From positions 186,001 to 250,000 of the forward strand of contig NZ_JBFMIA010000003.1 of the NCBI RefSeq assembly GCF_040801915.1: 64,000 bases of DNA, read 5' to 3'. A program made the position numbers and the translations under genes. How positions within the stretch are numbered: the stretch's first letter is position 1; each line of letters starts with the position of its first letter. Below, piece after piece: positions 1 through 7,807 of this stretch. Origin of the DNA: Jeotgalibacillus marinus (GTDB lineage Bacteria > Bacillota > Bacilli > Bacillales > Jeotgalibacillaceae). The notes beneath the pieces were generated by a model that was not told where the DNA came from, searched no databases, and saw nothing but the letters and a program-made list of their open reading frames with translations.

Positions 1-62
1 GTAATAATACGGTTGGCTGATACAATATTACCAAAACCAATGTTAATTAATTTTATAGACAC
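1..62 (-). CDS. remA: RemA extracellular matrix regulator, N-terminal fragment (runs off window)
   Basis: Translating the minus strand from a GTG at 62 gives (V/M)SIKLINIGFGNIVSANRII, which matches the highly conserved start of RemA (YlzA/DUF370). RemA is a DNA-binding activator of biofilm matrix and osmoprotection genes in Bacillus. A ribosome binding site AAAGGGGTG sits at about 70-77 just upstream. It follows yloC by 35 nt, as in B. subtilis (yloC-remA-gmk), so the two are probably co-transcribed. Only about 20 codons lie inside the window. Confidence 0.9.
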   Translation of the reverse strand, partial: MSIKLINIGFGNIVSANRII

Positions 63-97
63 CCATGACACCCCTTTACCATTATCCCTATCACCAT

Positions 98-973
98 TTA
101 TTCTATATTTTGAACTTGTTCACGGATTTTTTCTATAATCGACTTCATTTCTACCACATAAGAGACTAGGTTTGCATCATTTCCTTTAGAGCCAATGGTG
201 TTCACTTCGCGATTCATCTCTTGCGTTAGAAAATCTAGTCTTCTGCCAATTGGCTCGTCTTTTTTTAACGCGAGCTCGAATTGCGCAAGATGGCTGTCAA
301 GTCTCGTTAACTCTTCTGTCACATCAGCTTTTTCTGCAAATACTGCAACTTCAGTTAATATGCGACTCTCATCAATCTGACCATCTGCGAAGTCTTTTAT
401 TCTTTTTTCCAGTCGTTCACGGTATTTAGTCACAATTGTTGGGCTCACTTGATTGGATTGTGAGAGAATGTGCTTAAATGATTGTAAATGATAAATCAAA
501 TCTTTTTCAAGTTCTAATCCTTCATTTTTTCTCATATAATGAAGTTTTACAGCAGCTTGTTCTAGAGCATCGTGAATCAAATCTTGAAGTTCGTCATTGT
601 TTCCTTCTGTTTCTTCAACTGTAAGAATTTCTGAATTTGCTAAAAGATGGTCCAGCGTAATATCTTGATTTATGTGATAACGTTTTTTTGCTTCTTTCGC
701 AAAATCATAATAGGAATCAATCAGCTGCCAATCCACTTTTAGCGACTTACTAATCAATCCCTCACCTGATATCGTGACAAAAACGTCCACTTTACCCCTT
801 TTTATGTAATGACCAATTTTCTTTTTTATCTTGTCTTCAATTTGGGACAGTTGTCTTGGCATGCGAATAAAACACTCCAAGAACCGGTGATTGACCGATT
901 TCATTTCAACTGTAATACGAAAATTTTCTTGTTCGGCCATTCCTCGACCAAAGCCAGTCATACTTGTCACCAT
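98..973 (-). CDS. yloC: YicC/YloC family endoribonuclease
   Basis: The 291-residue protein has the family signature at both ends: MVTSMTGFGRG at the N-terminus and a C-terminal stretch EMNREVNTIGSKGND followed by EMKSIIEKIREQVQNIE. YicC-like proteins are metal-dependent RNA-degrading enzymes; E. coli YicC promotes small-RNA turnover. The middle (about residues 120-230) is helical and charged. The start ATG at 973 is preceded by GTAGGTGAG at a suitable distance. remA follows directly, so this is the first gene of a yloC-remA unit, divergent from rqcH. Length is normal for the family. Confidence 0.93.
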   Translation of the reverse strand: MVTSMTGFGRGMAEQENFRITVEMKSVNHRFLECFIRMPRQLSQIEDKIKKKIGHYIKRGKVDVFVTISGEGLISKSLKVDWQLIDSYYDFAKEAKKRYHINQDITLDHLLANSEILTVEETEGNNDELQDLIHDALEQAAVKLHYMRKNEGLELEKDLIYHLQSFKHILSQSNQVSPTIVTKYRERLEKRIKDFADGQIDESRILTEVAVFAEKADVTEELTRLDSHLAQFELALKKDEPIGRRLDFLTQEMNREVNTIGSKGNDANLVSYVVEMKSIIEKIREQVQNIE

Positions 974-1038
974 TGATCGATCTCACCTACAATCTATAGA
1001 ATAAAAAAACAATAGATCTTTTGTCCATTGATCATCTC

Positions 1039-1047
1039 AGTATACCA
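1039..1047 (-). promoter_or_regulatory. Candidate extended -10 promoter for yloC-remA
   Basis: The minus strand reads TGG-TATACT, an extended -10 element, about 65 bp upstream of the yloC start codon in the divergent rqcH/yloC intergenic region. No good -35 hexamer lies 17 bp upstream, which is tolerable for an extended -10 promoter. Confidence 0.45.
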
Positions 1048-1125
1048 CAAATACTACGTAAATCGTAAAAAAATGATAAGATGATTATGAATGAGTCAAA
1101 CGATTTTTTGAAATGAGGGAACCAC

Positions 1126-2835
1126 ATGTCATTTGATGGGTTATTTACAAGGGCGATGACACATGAATTACACCATACACTAGACGGCGGACGGATTAGT
1201 CGTGTACATCAGCCATTTAAAAACGAACTTTTATTTGTGATTCGTGCACGTGGGAAAAATCATAAGCTGTTAATCTCAGCACATCCCACGTATTCTCGTC
1301 TTCAATTAACCAGTGAACAATATGAAAACCCTAGTGAAGCTCCGATGTTTTGCATGCTTCTGCGCAAACATTTAGAAGGAGCCATTATTGAATCCATCTA
1401 CCAAAAAGAGATGGAACGTATTATCGTCATTGAAGTAAAAGGGAGAAATGAAATTGGTGATGTTTCGTATAAACAATTAATTATTGAAGTAATGGGACGC
1501 CACTCGAACATTACACTCGTCGATAAAGAAAGAGCAATGATTTTAGATAGCATTAAGCATCTATCACCAGCAGTAAACCGCGCGAGAACAATGATGCCAG
1601 GTGCACCATTTGAATGGCCACCTGAGCAGGATAAACTCAATCCTTTTTCTGTTGATCAAAAAATGTTCTTACAACAAATAGATTGGAATAGTGGAAAACT
1701 AGATCGTCAGTTAGTGAACCGTTTTGCGGGTCTCTCTCCTTTGTTTGCAAAAGAAGTGATCGTACAAGCGGGCCTTTCTACAAAAGAAGCTTTGTCTACA
1801 TCGTTTTTTAGTCTTATTGAAGAATTACGAGAACACCGATACGCTCCTTCATTTATGCAACTCGAAGGAAAAGATCACTATTACTTGCTACCTCTTCAGC
1901 AGCTTGCTGAAGCCAACGTCACTTCGTATTCAACACTAAGCGAAATGCTTGATCGATATTATTTTGGTAAAGCTGAGCGTGATCGTGTCAAACAGCAAGG
2001 ACATGATTTAGAACGATTTATCCGAAATGAAAAAGAAAAAAATGAATCAAAGATTAAAAAGCTCGATAAAACACTTCATCAAGCAACAAAAGGGGATGAA
2101 CTTCAGTTACAAGGGGAACTCTTAACAGCAAATTTATTCGCTGTTAAAAAAGGCATGAAAGAAGTTGAGGTTCAAAATTATTATGATGAAAATAATGCGA
2201 CCATGACGATTGTGCTAGATCCCAGAAAGACCCCCTCTGAAAATGCACAACGCTATTTTACAAAATATCAAAAGGCAAAAAACGCATTGGTTATTGTTAA
2301 ACAGCAAATTACAAAAGCGAACGAGGAAATTACGTACTTTGACCAGCTTATACAACAGCTTGAAGCCGCTTCTATCTCTGACATCGCAGAAATTCGAGAA
2401 GAGTTAGCTGAAGAAGGCTATATGAAAGCAAAATTTCAAAAGAAAAAGAAAGCAAAGCCAACTAAACCAAAGCTAGAAGAATACGAAGCAACGGATGGCA
2501 CACTTTTACTTGTCGGTAAAAACAATAAACAAAACGATTACTTAACGAATCGATTGGCTGCCCGCGATGATATTTGGTTGCATACAAAAGATATTCCAGG
2601 TTCTCATGTTGTGATAAAGAACCAAGAACCTTCAGAAGAAACCATTTTAGAGGCAGCATCCATTGCAGCTTATTTCAGTAAAGCCCGTGCATCAAGTTCC
2701 GTTCCAGTTGATTTTACAAAAGTACGCCATGTGAAGAAACCAAGCGGAGCAAAACCTGGTTATGTGATCTACGATAACCAAGAAACAGTTTATGTCACAC
2801 CAACAGAAGAATTGATTTTAAAATTGAAGAAATAA
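1126..2835 (+). CDS. rqcH: RqcH, NFACT-family ribosome quality control factor (alanine tailing)
   Basis: A 569-residue NFACT protein homologous to B. subtilis RqcH (YloA, also called FbpA). RqcH binds stalled 50S subunits carrying peptidyl-tRNA and recruits tRNA-Ala to add C-terminal alanine tails. NFACT-N spans about 1-200, a charged coiled-coil region about 285-430, and NFACT-R about 450-560 (DDIWLHTKDIPGSHVVI, then VRHVKKPSGAKPGYVIY). The family D97-R98 pair needed for tailing reads E97-R98 here, a conservative change. It is monocistronic, divergent from yloC, and followed by a strong hairpin terminator. YlmH/RqcP, its partner, is encoded at 21801-22577. Confidence 0.95.
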   Translation: MSFDGLFTRAMTHELHHTLDGGRISRVHQPFKNELLFVIRARGKNHKLLISAHPTYSRLQLTSEQYENPSEAPMFCMLLRKHLEGAIIESIYQKEMERIIVIEVKGRNEIGDVSYKQLIIEVMGRHSNITLVDKERAMILDSIKHLSPAVNRARTMMPGAPFEWPPEQDKLNPFSVDQKMFLQQIDWNSGKLDRQLVNRFAGLSPLFAKEVIVQAGLSTKEALSTSFFSLIEELREHRYAPSFMQLEGKDHYYLLPLQQLAEANVTSYSTLSEMLDRYYFGKAERDRVKQQGHDLERFIRNEKEKNESKIKKLDKTLHQATKGDELQLQGELLTANLFAVKKGMKEVEVQNYYDENNATMTIVLDPRKTPSENAQRYFTKYQKAKNALVIVKQQITKANEEITYFDQLIQQLEAASISDIAEIREELAEEGYMKAKFQKKKKAKPTKPKLEEYEATDGTLLLVGKNNKQNDYLTNRLAARDDIWLHTKDIPGSHVVIKNQEPSEETILEAASIAAYFSKARASSSVPVDFTKVRHVKKPSGAKPGYVIYDNQETVYVTPTEELILKLKK

Positions 2836-2896
2836 GTGTGGGTCTCGTAAACCATTCACTTACCAGCAGAAAAAAGTAAAAATATTGCATGAATTT

Positions 2897-2928
2897 AAGA
2901 CGAAATCGCATATGATTTCGTCTTTTTC
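2897..2928 (+). terminator. Rho-independent terminator of rqcH
   Basis: An 11-bp perfect stem (2897-2907 with 2914-2924), six-base loop GCATAT, then a T-rich run on the plus strand, about 60 bp after the rqcH stop codon. Confidence 0.85.
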
Positions 2929-2957
2929 GCTTTCTTTAAAATTCATATTAAATAGCT

Positions 2958-4082
2958 CTAATTTGCTTTTATACCTGCGCCACATAGCGAGATGACAATT
3001 TTTTCATTCATCATTTGGACCGAATCAGTACGATGAGAAAGATACTTTAGATATCCAGCATATGTTGCTGCTGTCGTTGGCTCTACATAAAGACCTTTGT
3101 TTGCAAGTTCTTCCCTTACTTGTTCAATTTTTTGTTCTGGAGCTGTAATGATGGTTCCATCTGTATCTCTGATAGCCTCTAATATTTGACGATGGCGAGC
3201 AGGGAATGCAATGGCAATGCCCTCAGCAGAAGTTCCACTATTTATTACAGGCTCGGCTTGTTTCTTCCCTGCATCAAACGCTTGAGCAAGTGGTGCGCAT
3301 CCCTCTGCCTGAATAGCAATAAAACGAGGTATTTTAGAGATCATACCACATTGTAAGAGCTCTCTGAATCCATAATATGCACCTAATAATAATGTTCCAT
3401 TTCCTACTGGTATAACAATAGCATCTGGAACATCCCCATTTAACTGTTCCCAAACTTCAAAAGCATAGGTTTTGGTTCCTTGATAAAAAAATGGGTTATA
3501 CACATGGCTGGCGTAAAAAACTTGTCTTTTTTCTACTTCCTCTATTGCTGCCGCAGCTGTATCTTCCCGGCTTCCAGGTATCTCATGCAAAGTGGCACCA
3601 TGTGCTTTAATTTGCTTTAATTTTTTAGGTGATGTACTTGCAGGTACATAAATATCACAAGTAATACCTGCTCGACTAGCGTACGCAGCAATCGATGTTC
3701 CAGCATTCCCACTACTATCAGCAATGACGTGTGTTACACCAAGCTCTTTTGCTTTGGCAATCAGGACAGCTGCTCCTCTATCCTTAAAGGATAAGGTAGG
3801 CATCATGTAATCCATCTTTAACAAAATATGGGGAGAATCAGAATCTAGCGGAATCATAGGTGTATAGCCCTCACCCATCGTTAATTGTTCATAAATAGAC
3901 GATGAAAAAGGAAGGGCCTCTGTATACCTCCACATCGTTGCAGCACGCTTTTTAATTTCATGTATTGGAAAACTGACTGTATACTCTCCTACGTTAAGAA
4001 GCCCACCACATGAACAACGCCATAGTAAAGTACGAGGGTCATATGTTTCTCCGCAATCGGCACATACAAAGTAAATATCCAT
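2958..4082 (-). CDS. Threonine synthase-like PLP-dependent enzyme with N-terminal zinc ribbon
   Basis: This 374-residue fold-type II PLP enzyme is most like threonine synthases. The N-terminus has a CxxC...CxC ribbon (Cys7, Cys10, Cys23, Cys25), common in archaeal-type threonine synthases. The Schiff-base lysine is Lys100 in LSFKDRG. The substrate asparagine loop is DSSGNAGTS, and a phosphate-binding glycine loop VGNGTLL follows. The start has AGGAAGAAGG upstream. It stands alone rather than in a hom-thrB operon, so it may be a second paralogue. Related families (diaminopropionate ammonia-lyase, cysteate synthase) share this architecture, so the substrate is not certain. Confidence 0.8.
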   Translation of the reverse strand: MDIYFVCADCGETYDPRTLLWRCSCGGLLNVGEYTVSFPIHEIKKRAATMWRYTEALPFSSSIYEQLTMGEGYTPMIPLDSDSPHILLKMDYMMPTLSFKDRGAAVLIAKAKELGVTHVIADSSGNAGTSIAAYASRAGITCDIYVPASTSPKKLKQIKAHGATLHEIPGSREDTAAAAIEEVEKRQVFYASHVYNPFFYQGTKTYAFEVWEQLNGDVPDAIVIPVGNGTLLLGAYYGFRELLQCGMISKIPRFIAIQAEGCAPLAQAFDAGKKQAEPVINSGTSAEGIAIAFPARHRQILEAIRDTDGTIITAPEQKIEQVREELANKGLYVEPTTAATYAGYLKYLSHRTDSVQMMNEKIVISLCGAGIKAN

Positions 4083-4534
4083 GATGATACCTTCTTCCTA
4101 GTAATATCGTTATCGTGAAGCCTAAGCTATGCAAGTTAAAAAAGTTCATTTACTCAACCTTATTCTCGCCAATGGTTTGCTGAATGAGATTGTGAGTGAT
4201 TTGCTCTTCCTTTCCAAAATGAAGAAATAGTTAAGTATTGGGTCACAACCTCGCAATTTTTTGGGCGGTTTCATCTGCAAGTGAATATTCATTGATTCAT
4301 CTCACCATTTCATTAAAACACCTCAAAACGATTATATTATCAATTGATCAAAAATTCTATATTATATAATAATTTTTATAAAGTCTTTGTGAATTGCAAT
4401 ATTACGCCACATGGAGTGTGATCCCCAATTTCTTGATCTTCTTTATTTACGAATCTTATCTTCTTTTAATCAAGCATAATATCTCCTTATACTTCCTCCT
4501 CCCAGCTTGCATAGAATTGGTAACTGCCGATGCT

Positions 4535-4583
4535 ATAAAAACAAAGAGAAAATGCCGATAGAAATCGGCATTTTCTCTTTGTT
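4535..4583 (-). terminator. Large hairpin, probable terminator of the pyr operon
   Basis: A perfect 20-bp inverted repeat (4540-4559 with 4564-4583) with a 4-nt loop. The minus strand continues into TTTTTATAG, the form of an intrinsic terminator for the minus-strand pyr operon, about 210 nt after pyrE. Almost perfectly symmetrical, it could also act for plus-strand transcripts. Confidence 0.75.
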
Positions 4584-4636
4584 CCATTGTGATAGGAAAT
4601 CAAACGTATATCTGGGTTTCACACAGTAATATAAAG

Positions 4637-4682
4637 AACCCGAATAAAGGCACTTTTTTAATTTGTGTCCATTATTCGGGTT
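4637..4682 (-). terminator. Second hairpin downstream of pyrE
   Basis: An 11-bp perfect outer stem (4637-4647 with 4672-4682) extended inward by GGCAC/GTGTC with one G-U pair. On the minus strand it is followed by CTTTATATT, a modest T-rich run. It may be the first of two tandem terminators for the pyr operon. Confidence 0.5.
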
Positions 4683-4794
4683 ATAGTTCATTTCCTGATG
4701 CGCTTCTTAAAAAGTGAAAACATATTCATTCGCTCCCCACAACAGGGCACCACCGGACCGTAAGCATTTTGTTTTAATTCTACTTATCGTAGTT

Positions 4795-5406
4795 TCACAC
4801 CAAACTAGCTTGCCAATCTTTCAACCGAACAAGATCCGACTCTTTCACATAGCCAAGCTCCACAGCTTGAGTGATCAATGTGTTATAGTCCGTTAATGAA
4901 TGATTAACGATATTTGCTTCTTTCAAAGCTTTTTCTGCTTTTGGCAGTCCGTAAGTAAAGATTGAAGCAATTCCGAGAACTTCACATCCTGCTTCGTGTA
5001 ATGCTTCAGCAGCTGCTAAACTACTTCCACCTGTTGAGATTAAATCTTCAATGACAACTACTTTTTGTCCTTTTTGAACTGATCCTTCAATTTGATTTCC
5101 TTTGCCATGCTTTTTAGCAGATGAACGTACGTAACACATAGGAAGTTCGGTTAAATCACTTACCCAAGCAGCGTGAGGAATTCCTGCAGTAGCTGTTCCT
5201 GCAATGACATCAACTTCAGGGTAATTTTCTTTGATTAAAGCTACTAATCCTTGAGCAATTTGTTTGCGAACTTCAGGGTAAGACATCGTTAAACGATTGT
5301 CACAATAAATAGGTGATTCGATACCTGATGACCAAATAAATGGCTCTTCTGGTCGTAAGAATACAGCTTTGATTTCAAGTAACTGTTTAGCGATTTGAGA
5401 TTTCAT
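4795..5406 (-). CDS. pyrE: Orotate phosphoribosyltransferase
   Basis: A 203-residue enzyme converting orotate and PRPP to OMP, the fifth step of UMP synthesis. The PRPP-binding loop VVVIEDLISTGGSS is intact, and the N-terminal FLRPEEPFIWSSGIESPIYCDNR is typical of PyrE. Its start overlaps the 3' end of pyrF by 20 nt, indicating translational coupling. It is the last gene of the operon; hairpins at 4535-4682 follow. Expression should track the PyrR attenuators upstream. Confidence 0.97.
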   Translation of the reverse strand: MKSQIAKQLLEIKAVFLRPEEPFIWSSGIESPIYCDNRLTMSYPEVRKQIAQGLVALIKENYPEVDVIAGTATAGIPHAAWVSDLTELPMCYVRSSAKKHGKGNQIEGSVQKGQKVVVIEDLISTGGSSLAAAEALHEAGCEVLGIASIFTYGLPKAEKALKEANIVNHSLTDYNTLITQAVELGYVKESDLVRLKDWQASLV

Positions 5407-6112
5407 TGAATGTGTCCTCCCACTCTTTTTGAATAAGTTTATACGTATTTACAGCATCAGCACTTTCTGTTACTGCACGTCCTACAACAATCGCACTAGA
5501 TCCGAGTTGCTGTGCATTTTTTGGCGTTGCTACTCTCACTTGATCATGCGTCGTGCGATCGTTCAACCTGATTCCTGGTGTGACACGTAAGAAGTCATCA
5601 CCTAGAGATTCACGAATTTTTTGCGCTTCTAGTGGAGAACATACGACACCGTCTAAGCCTGCATCGCGCGCAAGTGTTGCATAATGGAGTACTGAATCTT
5701 CAATTGATAGGGCGATTTTTTGTTCTTGTTGCATCATTTGTTCACATGTCGATGTCAGTTGCGTTACAGCAATAAGCTTAGGACGAGGCGCTCCTAGAGA
5801 ACCTTGTGTAAGTCCTTCAAGCGCTTCTTCCATCATCCTTTTACCACCCGCTGCATGAACATTGATCATATCAATACCAAGTGACGCTAAACCACGCATC
5901 GCTTTTTTGACAGTCGTCGGAATATCATGGAGCTTTAAATCAAGAAAAATTTTATGATTTCCTTGTTTAATTCGTTCAATGACAGCTGGACCATTTTGCA
6001 AATAAAGTTCCATCCCAACTTTAACGAATAAGGCTTCTTCAAAGGGTGTTAAAAATTGATCTACCTCTTCTAAAGTTGCAAAATCAAGCGCGATGATGGG
6101 CTGCTTCTCCAT
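5387..6112 (-). CDS. pyrF: Orotidine 5'-phosphate decarboxylase
   Basis: A 241-residue TIM-barrel enzyme that decarboxylates OMP to UMP, the last step of the pathway. The catalytic DxKxxD array is Asp58-Lys60-Asp63 in FLDLKLHDIP, with Lys33 in VKVGMEL. The C-terminal phosphate-binding motif is IVVGRAVT. It overlaps pyrD by 29 nt upstream and pyrE by 20 nt downstream. Confidence 0.97.
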   Translation of the reverse strand: MEKQPIIALDFATLEEVDQFLTPFEEALFVKVGMELYLQNGPAVIERIKQGNHKIFLDLKLHDIPTTVKKAMRGLASLGIDMINVHAAGGKRMMEEALEGLTQGSLGAPRPKLIAVTQLTSTCEQMMQQEQKIALSIEDSVLHYATLARDAGLDGVVCSPLEAQKIRESLGDDFLRVTPGIRLNDRTTHDQVRVATPKNAQQLGSSAIVVGRAVTESADAVNTYKLIQKEWEDTFNEISNR

Positions 6113-7025
6113 GTGTCATCCAGCTCCTTCCTCTGAGATCAAGAATGTGATTCACATTCCATTCTTGTAAAATTTGATCAAGATCTTTAATGATCGTAGG
6201 GCAAACGTGCGGGTCAACAAAGTTCGCTGTTCCAACTGCTACTGCACTGGCGCCTGCTGAAATAAAATCAAGCGCGTCATAAGCATCTTGCACGCCACCC
6301 ATGGCAATAATCGGCAAAGATGTTTTTTGACTTACTTCATACACCATACGTAGTGCCACTGGTTTAATGGCAGGACCGGATAATCCACCTGTTTTATTTG
6401 CGATGATCGGCATACCTGTTTTACGATCAAGACGCATCCCCACAAGTGTGTTAATCATTGTCAATCCATCTGCACCACCAGCCTCTACAGCGAGTGCCAT
6501 GTCGACAATACTGCTTACGTTAGGAGAAAGCTTTACATAAACAGGAACGCTCGAAACTTCCTTCACCTTTTGTGTTAATTCTCGTGCAGTATGTGGATCT
6601 GTACCAAATGCAATGCCACCATGTTTCACGTTTGGACACGAGATGTTTAGCTCCAATGCTTGGACATTAGGTGCTGTTGAAATTCGTTTAGAAACTTCCA
6701 CGTAGTCATCAACCGTGGATCCTGCAACGTTTGCAATGATAGGTACATCGTATTTTTCTAGCCAAGGAAGCTCATGCTCCATCACATGATCAAGACCCGG
6801 GTTTTGAAGCCCAATGGCATTCAACATTCCTGAAGATGTTTCAGCTACTCGAGGCGTTGGATTGCCAAAGCGTGTTTCTCTTGTCGTTGCTTTTATCATA
6901 ATGGAACCAAGTTCGTTCAAATTATAAAATTCACTGTATTCTTTCCCAAAGCCAAAACAGCCTGAAGCTGGCATGATTGGATTTTTGAGCGATAAGCCAG
7001 GAAGCTCCATTGCTAATCGGTTCAT
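6084..7025 (-). CDS. pyrD: Dihydroorotate dehydrogenase B (NAD+), catalytic subunit
   Basis: A 313-residue class 1B dihydroorotate dehydrogenase, which oxidises dihydroorotate to orotate with FMN and passes electrons to PyrK. The catalytic cysteine is Cys130 in LELNISCPN, as expected for class 1 enzymes; class 2 enzymes use serine. FMN phosphate binding is seen in AMGGVQDAYDALDFISAGASAVAVGTA (no longer motif quoted than needed, residues about 240-266). It overlaps pyrK by 4 nt and pyrF by 29 nt. Confidence 0.96.
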   Translation of the reverse strand: MNRLAMELPGLSLKNPIMPASGCFGFGKEYSEFYNLNELGSIMIKATTRETRFGNPTPRVAETSSGMLNAIGLQNPGLDHVMEHELPWLEKYDVPIIANVAGSTVDDYVEVSKRISTAPNVQALELNISCPNVKHGGIAFGTDPHTARELTQKVKEVSSVPVYVKLSPNVSSIVDMALAVEAGGADGLTMINTLVGMRLDRKTGMPIIANKTGGLSGPAIKPVALRMVYEVSQKTSLPIIAMGGVQDAYDALDFISAGASAVAVGTANFVDPHVCPTIIKDLDQILQEWNVNHILDLRGRSWMTHGEAAHHRA

Positions 7026-7807
7026 AAGATCACCTCACCACGTTTAAAAACAGGTCCATCACTACACACTTTTTTATACAACAAGCCGGACTCGTCACCG
7101 TTTACGTGACATACACACGCAAGACAAGCGCCTATTCCACAGCCCATTCGCTCCTCCATTGAGATGAATCCAGTTGTATGTTCGAACTTTTGCTCTACTG
7201 CTCGAAGCATTGGCGTTGGACCGCATGTATAGTAAGCGTCTGACTTAAGTGACAGTTGGTCTACGACATCTGTCACAAAGCCTTTTATGCCATGGGAACC
7301 ATCAACGGTTGCCACATACGTATCCCCAAGCTCTTCAAATTCTTCTTGATAGAACACGGCACTTTTCTGTTGGAACCCTAAGATGTGCGTTACATTTACT
7401 CCTCTTTCTGTTAAGCGTTTTGACAGTTCATATAGAGGAGGCACACCGATGCCTCCTCCAATCAAAAGTGCGGATTGCCCCGCTTCTAATTCGTCTAACG
7501 GAAAACCATTACCAAGAGGTCCAAGCACGTTGACTTTAGAACCTTTTGGTAAATTAGAGAGTACTTTTGTTCCAGTTCCACTTCCAGATACACGATACAG
7601 CATGGTAAATTGGTTTAGCGATTGATTGATCGAGCAAATGCTAATCGGTCTGCGAAGTAATGGGTCGCTTCCGCTTGTCACTTTTACGTGCACAAATTGA
7701 CCTGGTGATGTCATTCGATTCGTTAGTGAACCTTCAAGAACAAGTTCAAAAATATCTTCTGCAATCGAACGATGAGACACGATCGTCATATTTTGCTGTT
7801 CAATCAT
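7022..7807 (-). CDS. pyrK: Dihydroorotate dehydrogenase electron transfer subunit (FAD, 2Fe-2S)
   Basis: A 261-residue partner of PyrD that moves electrons from FMN to NAD+. The ferredoxin-reductase-like FAD domain includes LRRPISI (about 51-57). The NAD domain includes LLIGGGIGVPPL (about 114-125). The 2Fe-2S cluster ligands are Cys223, Cys228, Cys231 and Cys248. It overlaps carB and pyrD by 4 nt each. AAGGAG lies 11 nt before the ATG. Confidence 0.96.
   Translation of the reverse strand: MIEQQNMTIVSHRSIAEDIFELVLEGSLTNRMTSPGQFVHVKVTSGSDPLLRRPISICSINQSLNQFTMLYRVSGSGTGTKVLSNLPKGSKVNVLGPLGNGFPLDELEAGQSALLIGGGIGVPPLYELSKRLTERGVNVTHILGFQQKSAVFYQEEFEELGDTYVATVDGSHGIKGFVTDVVDQLSLKSDAYYTCGPTPMLRAVEQKFEHTTGFISMEERMGCGIGACLACVCHVNGDESGLLYKKVCSDGPVFKRGEVIL

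Larger units (their letters stand above)
4083..4794. other. 712-bp gene-free interval between thrC-like gene and pyrE
   Basis: No convincing reading frame is present on either strand. The part from about 4300 to 4500 is very AT-rich, with runs such as TATTATATAATAATTTTTAT. The part from 4540 to 4682 carries two large inverted repeats, described separately. Promoter hexamers for the thrC-like gene are not clear. Confidence 0.7.

Noticed and set aside
4540..4682. Inverted repeats as insertion-sequence ends
   Set aside because: The arms are separate hairpins with no transposase between or near them; terminator function explains them better.
4714..4896. 60-codon plus-strand frame overlapping the end of pyrE
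   Set aside because: No ribosome binding site, and half of it is antisense to pyrE; composition is not protein-like.
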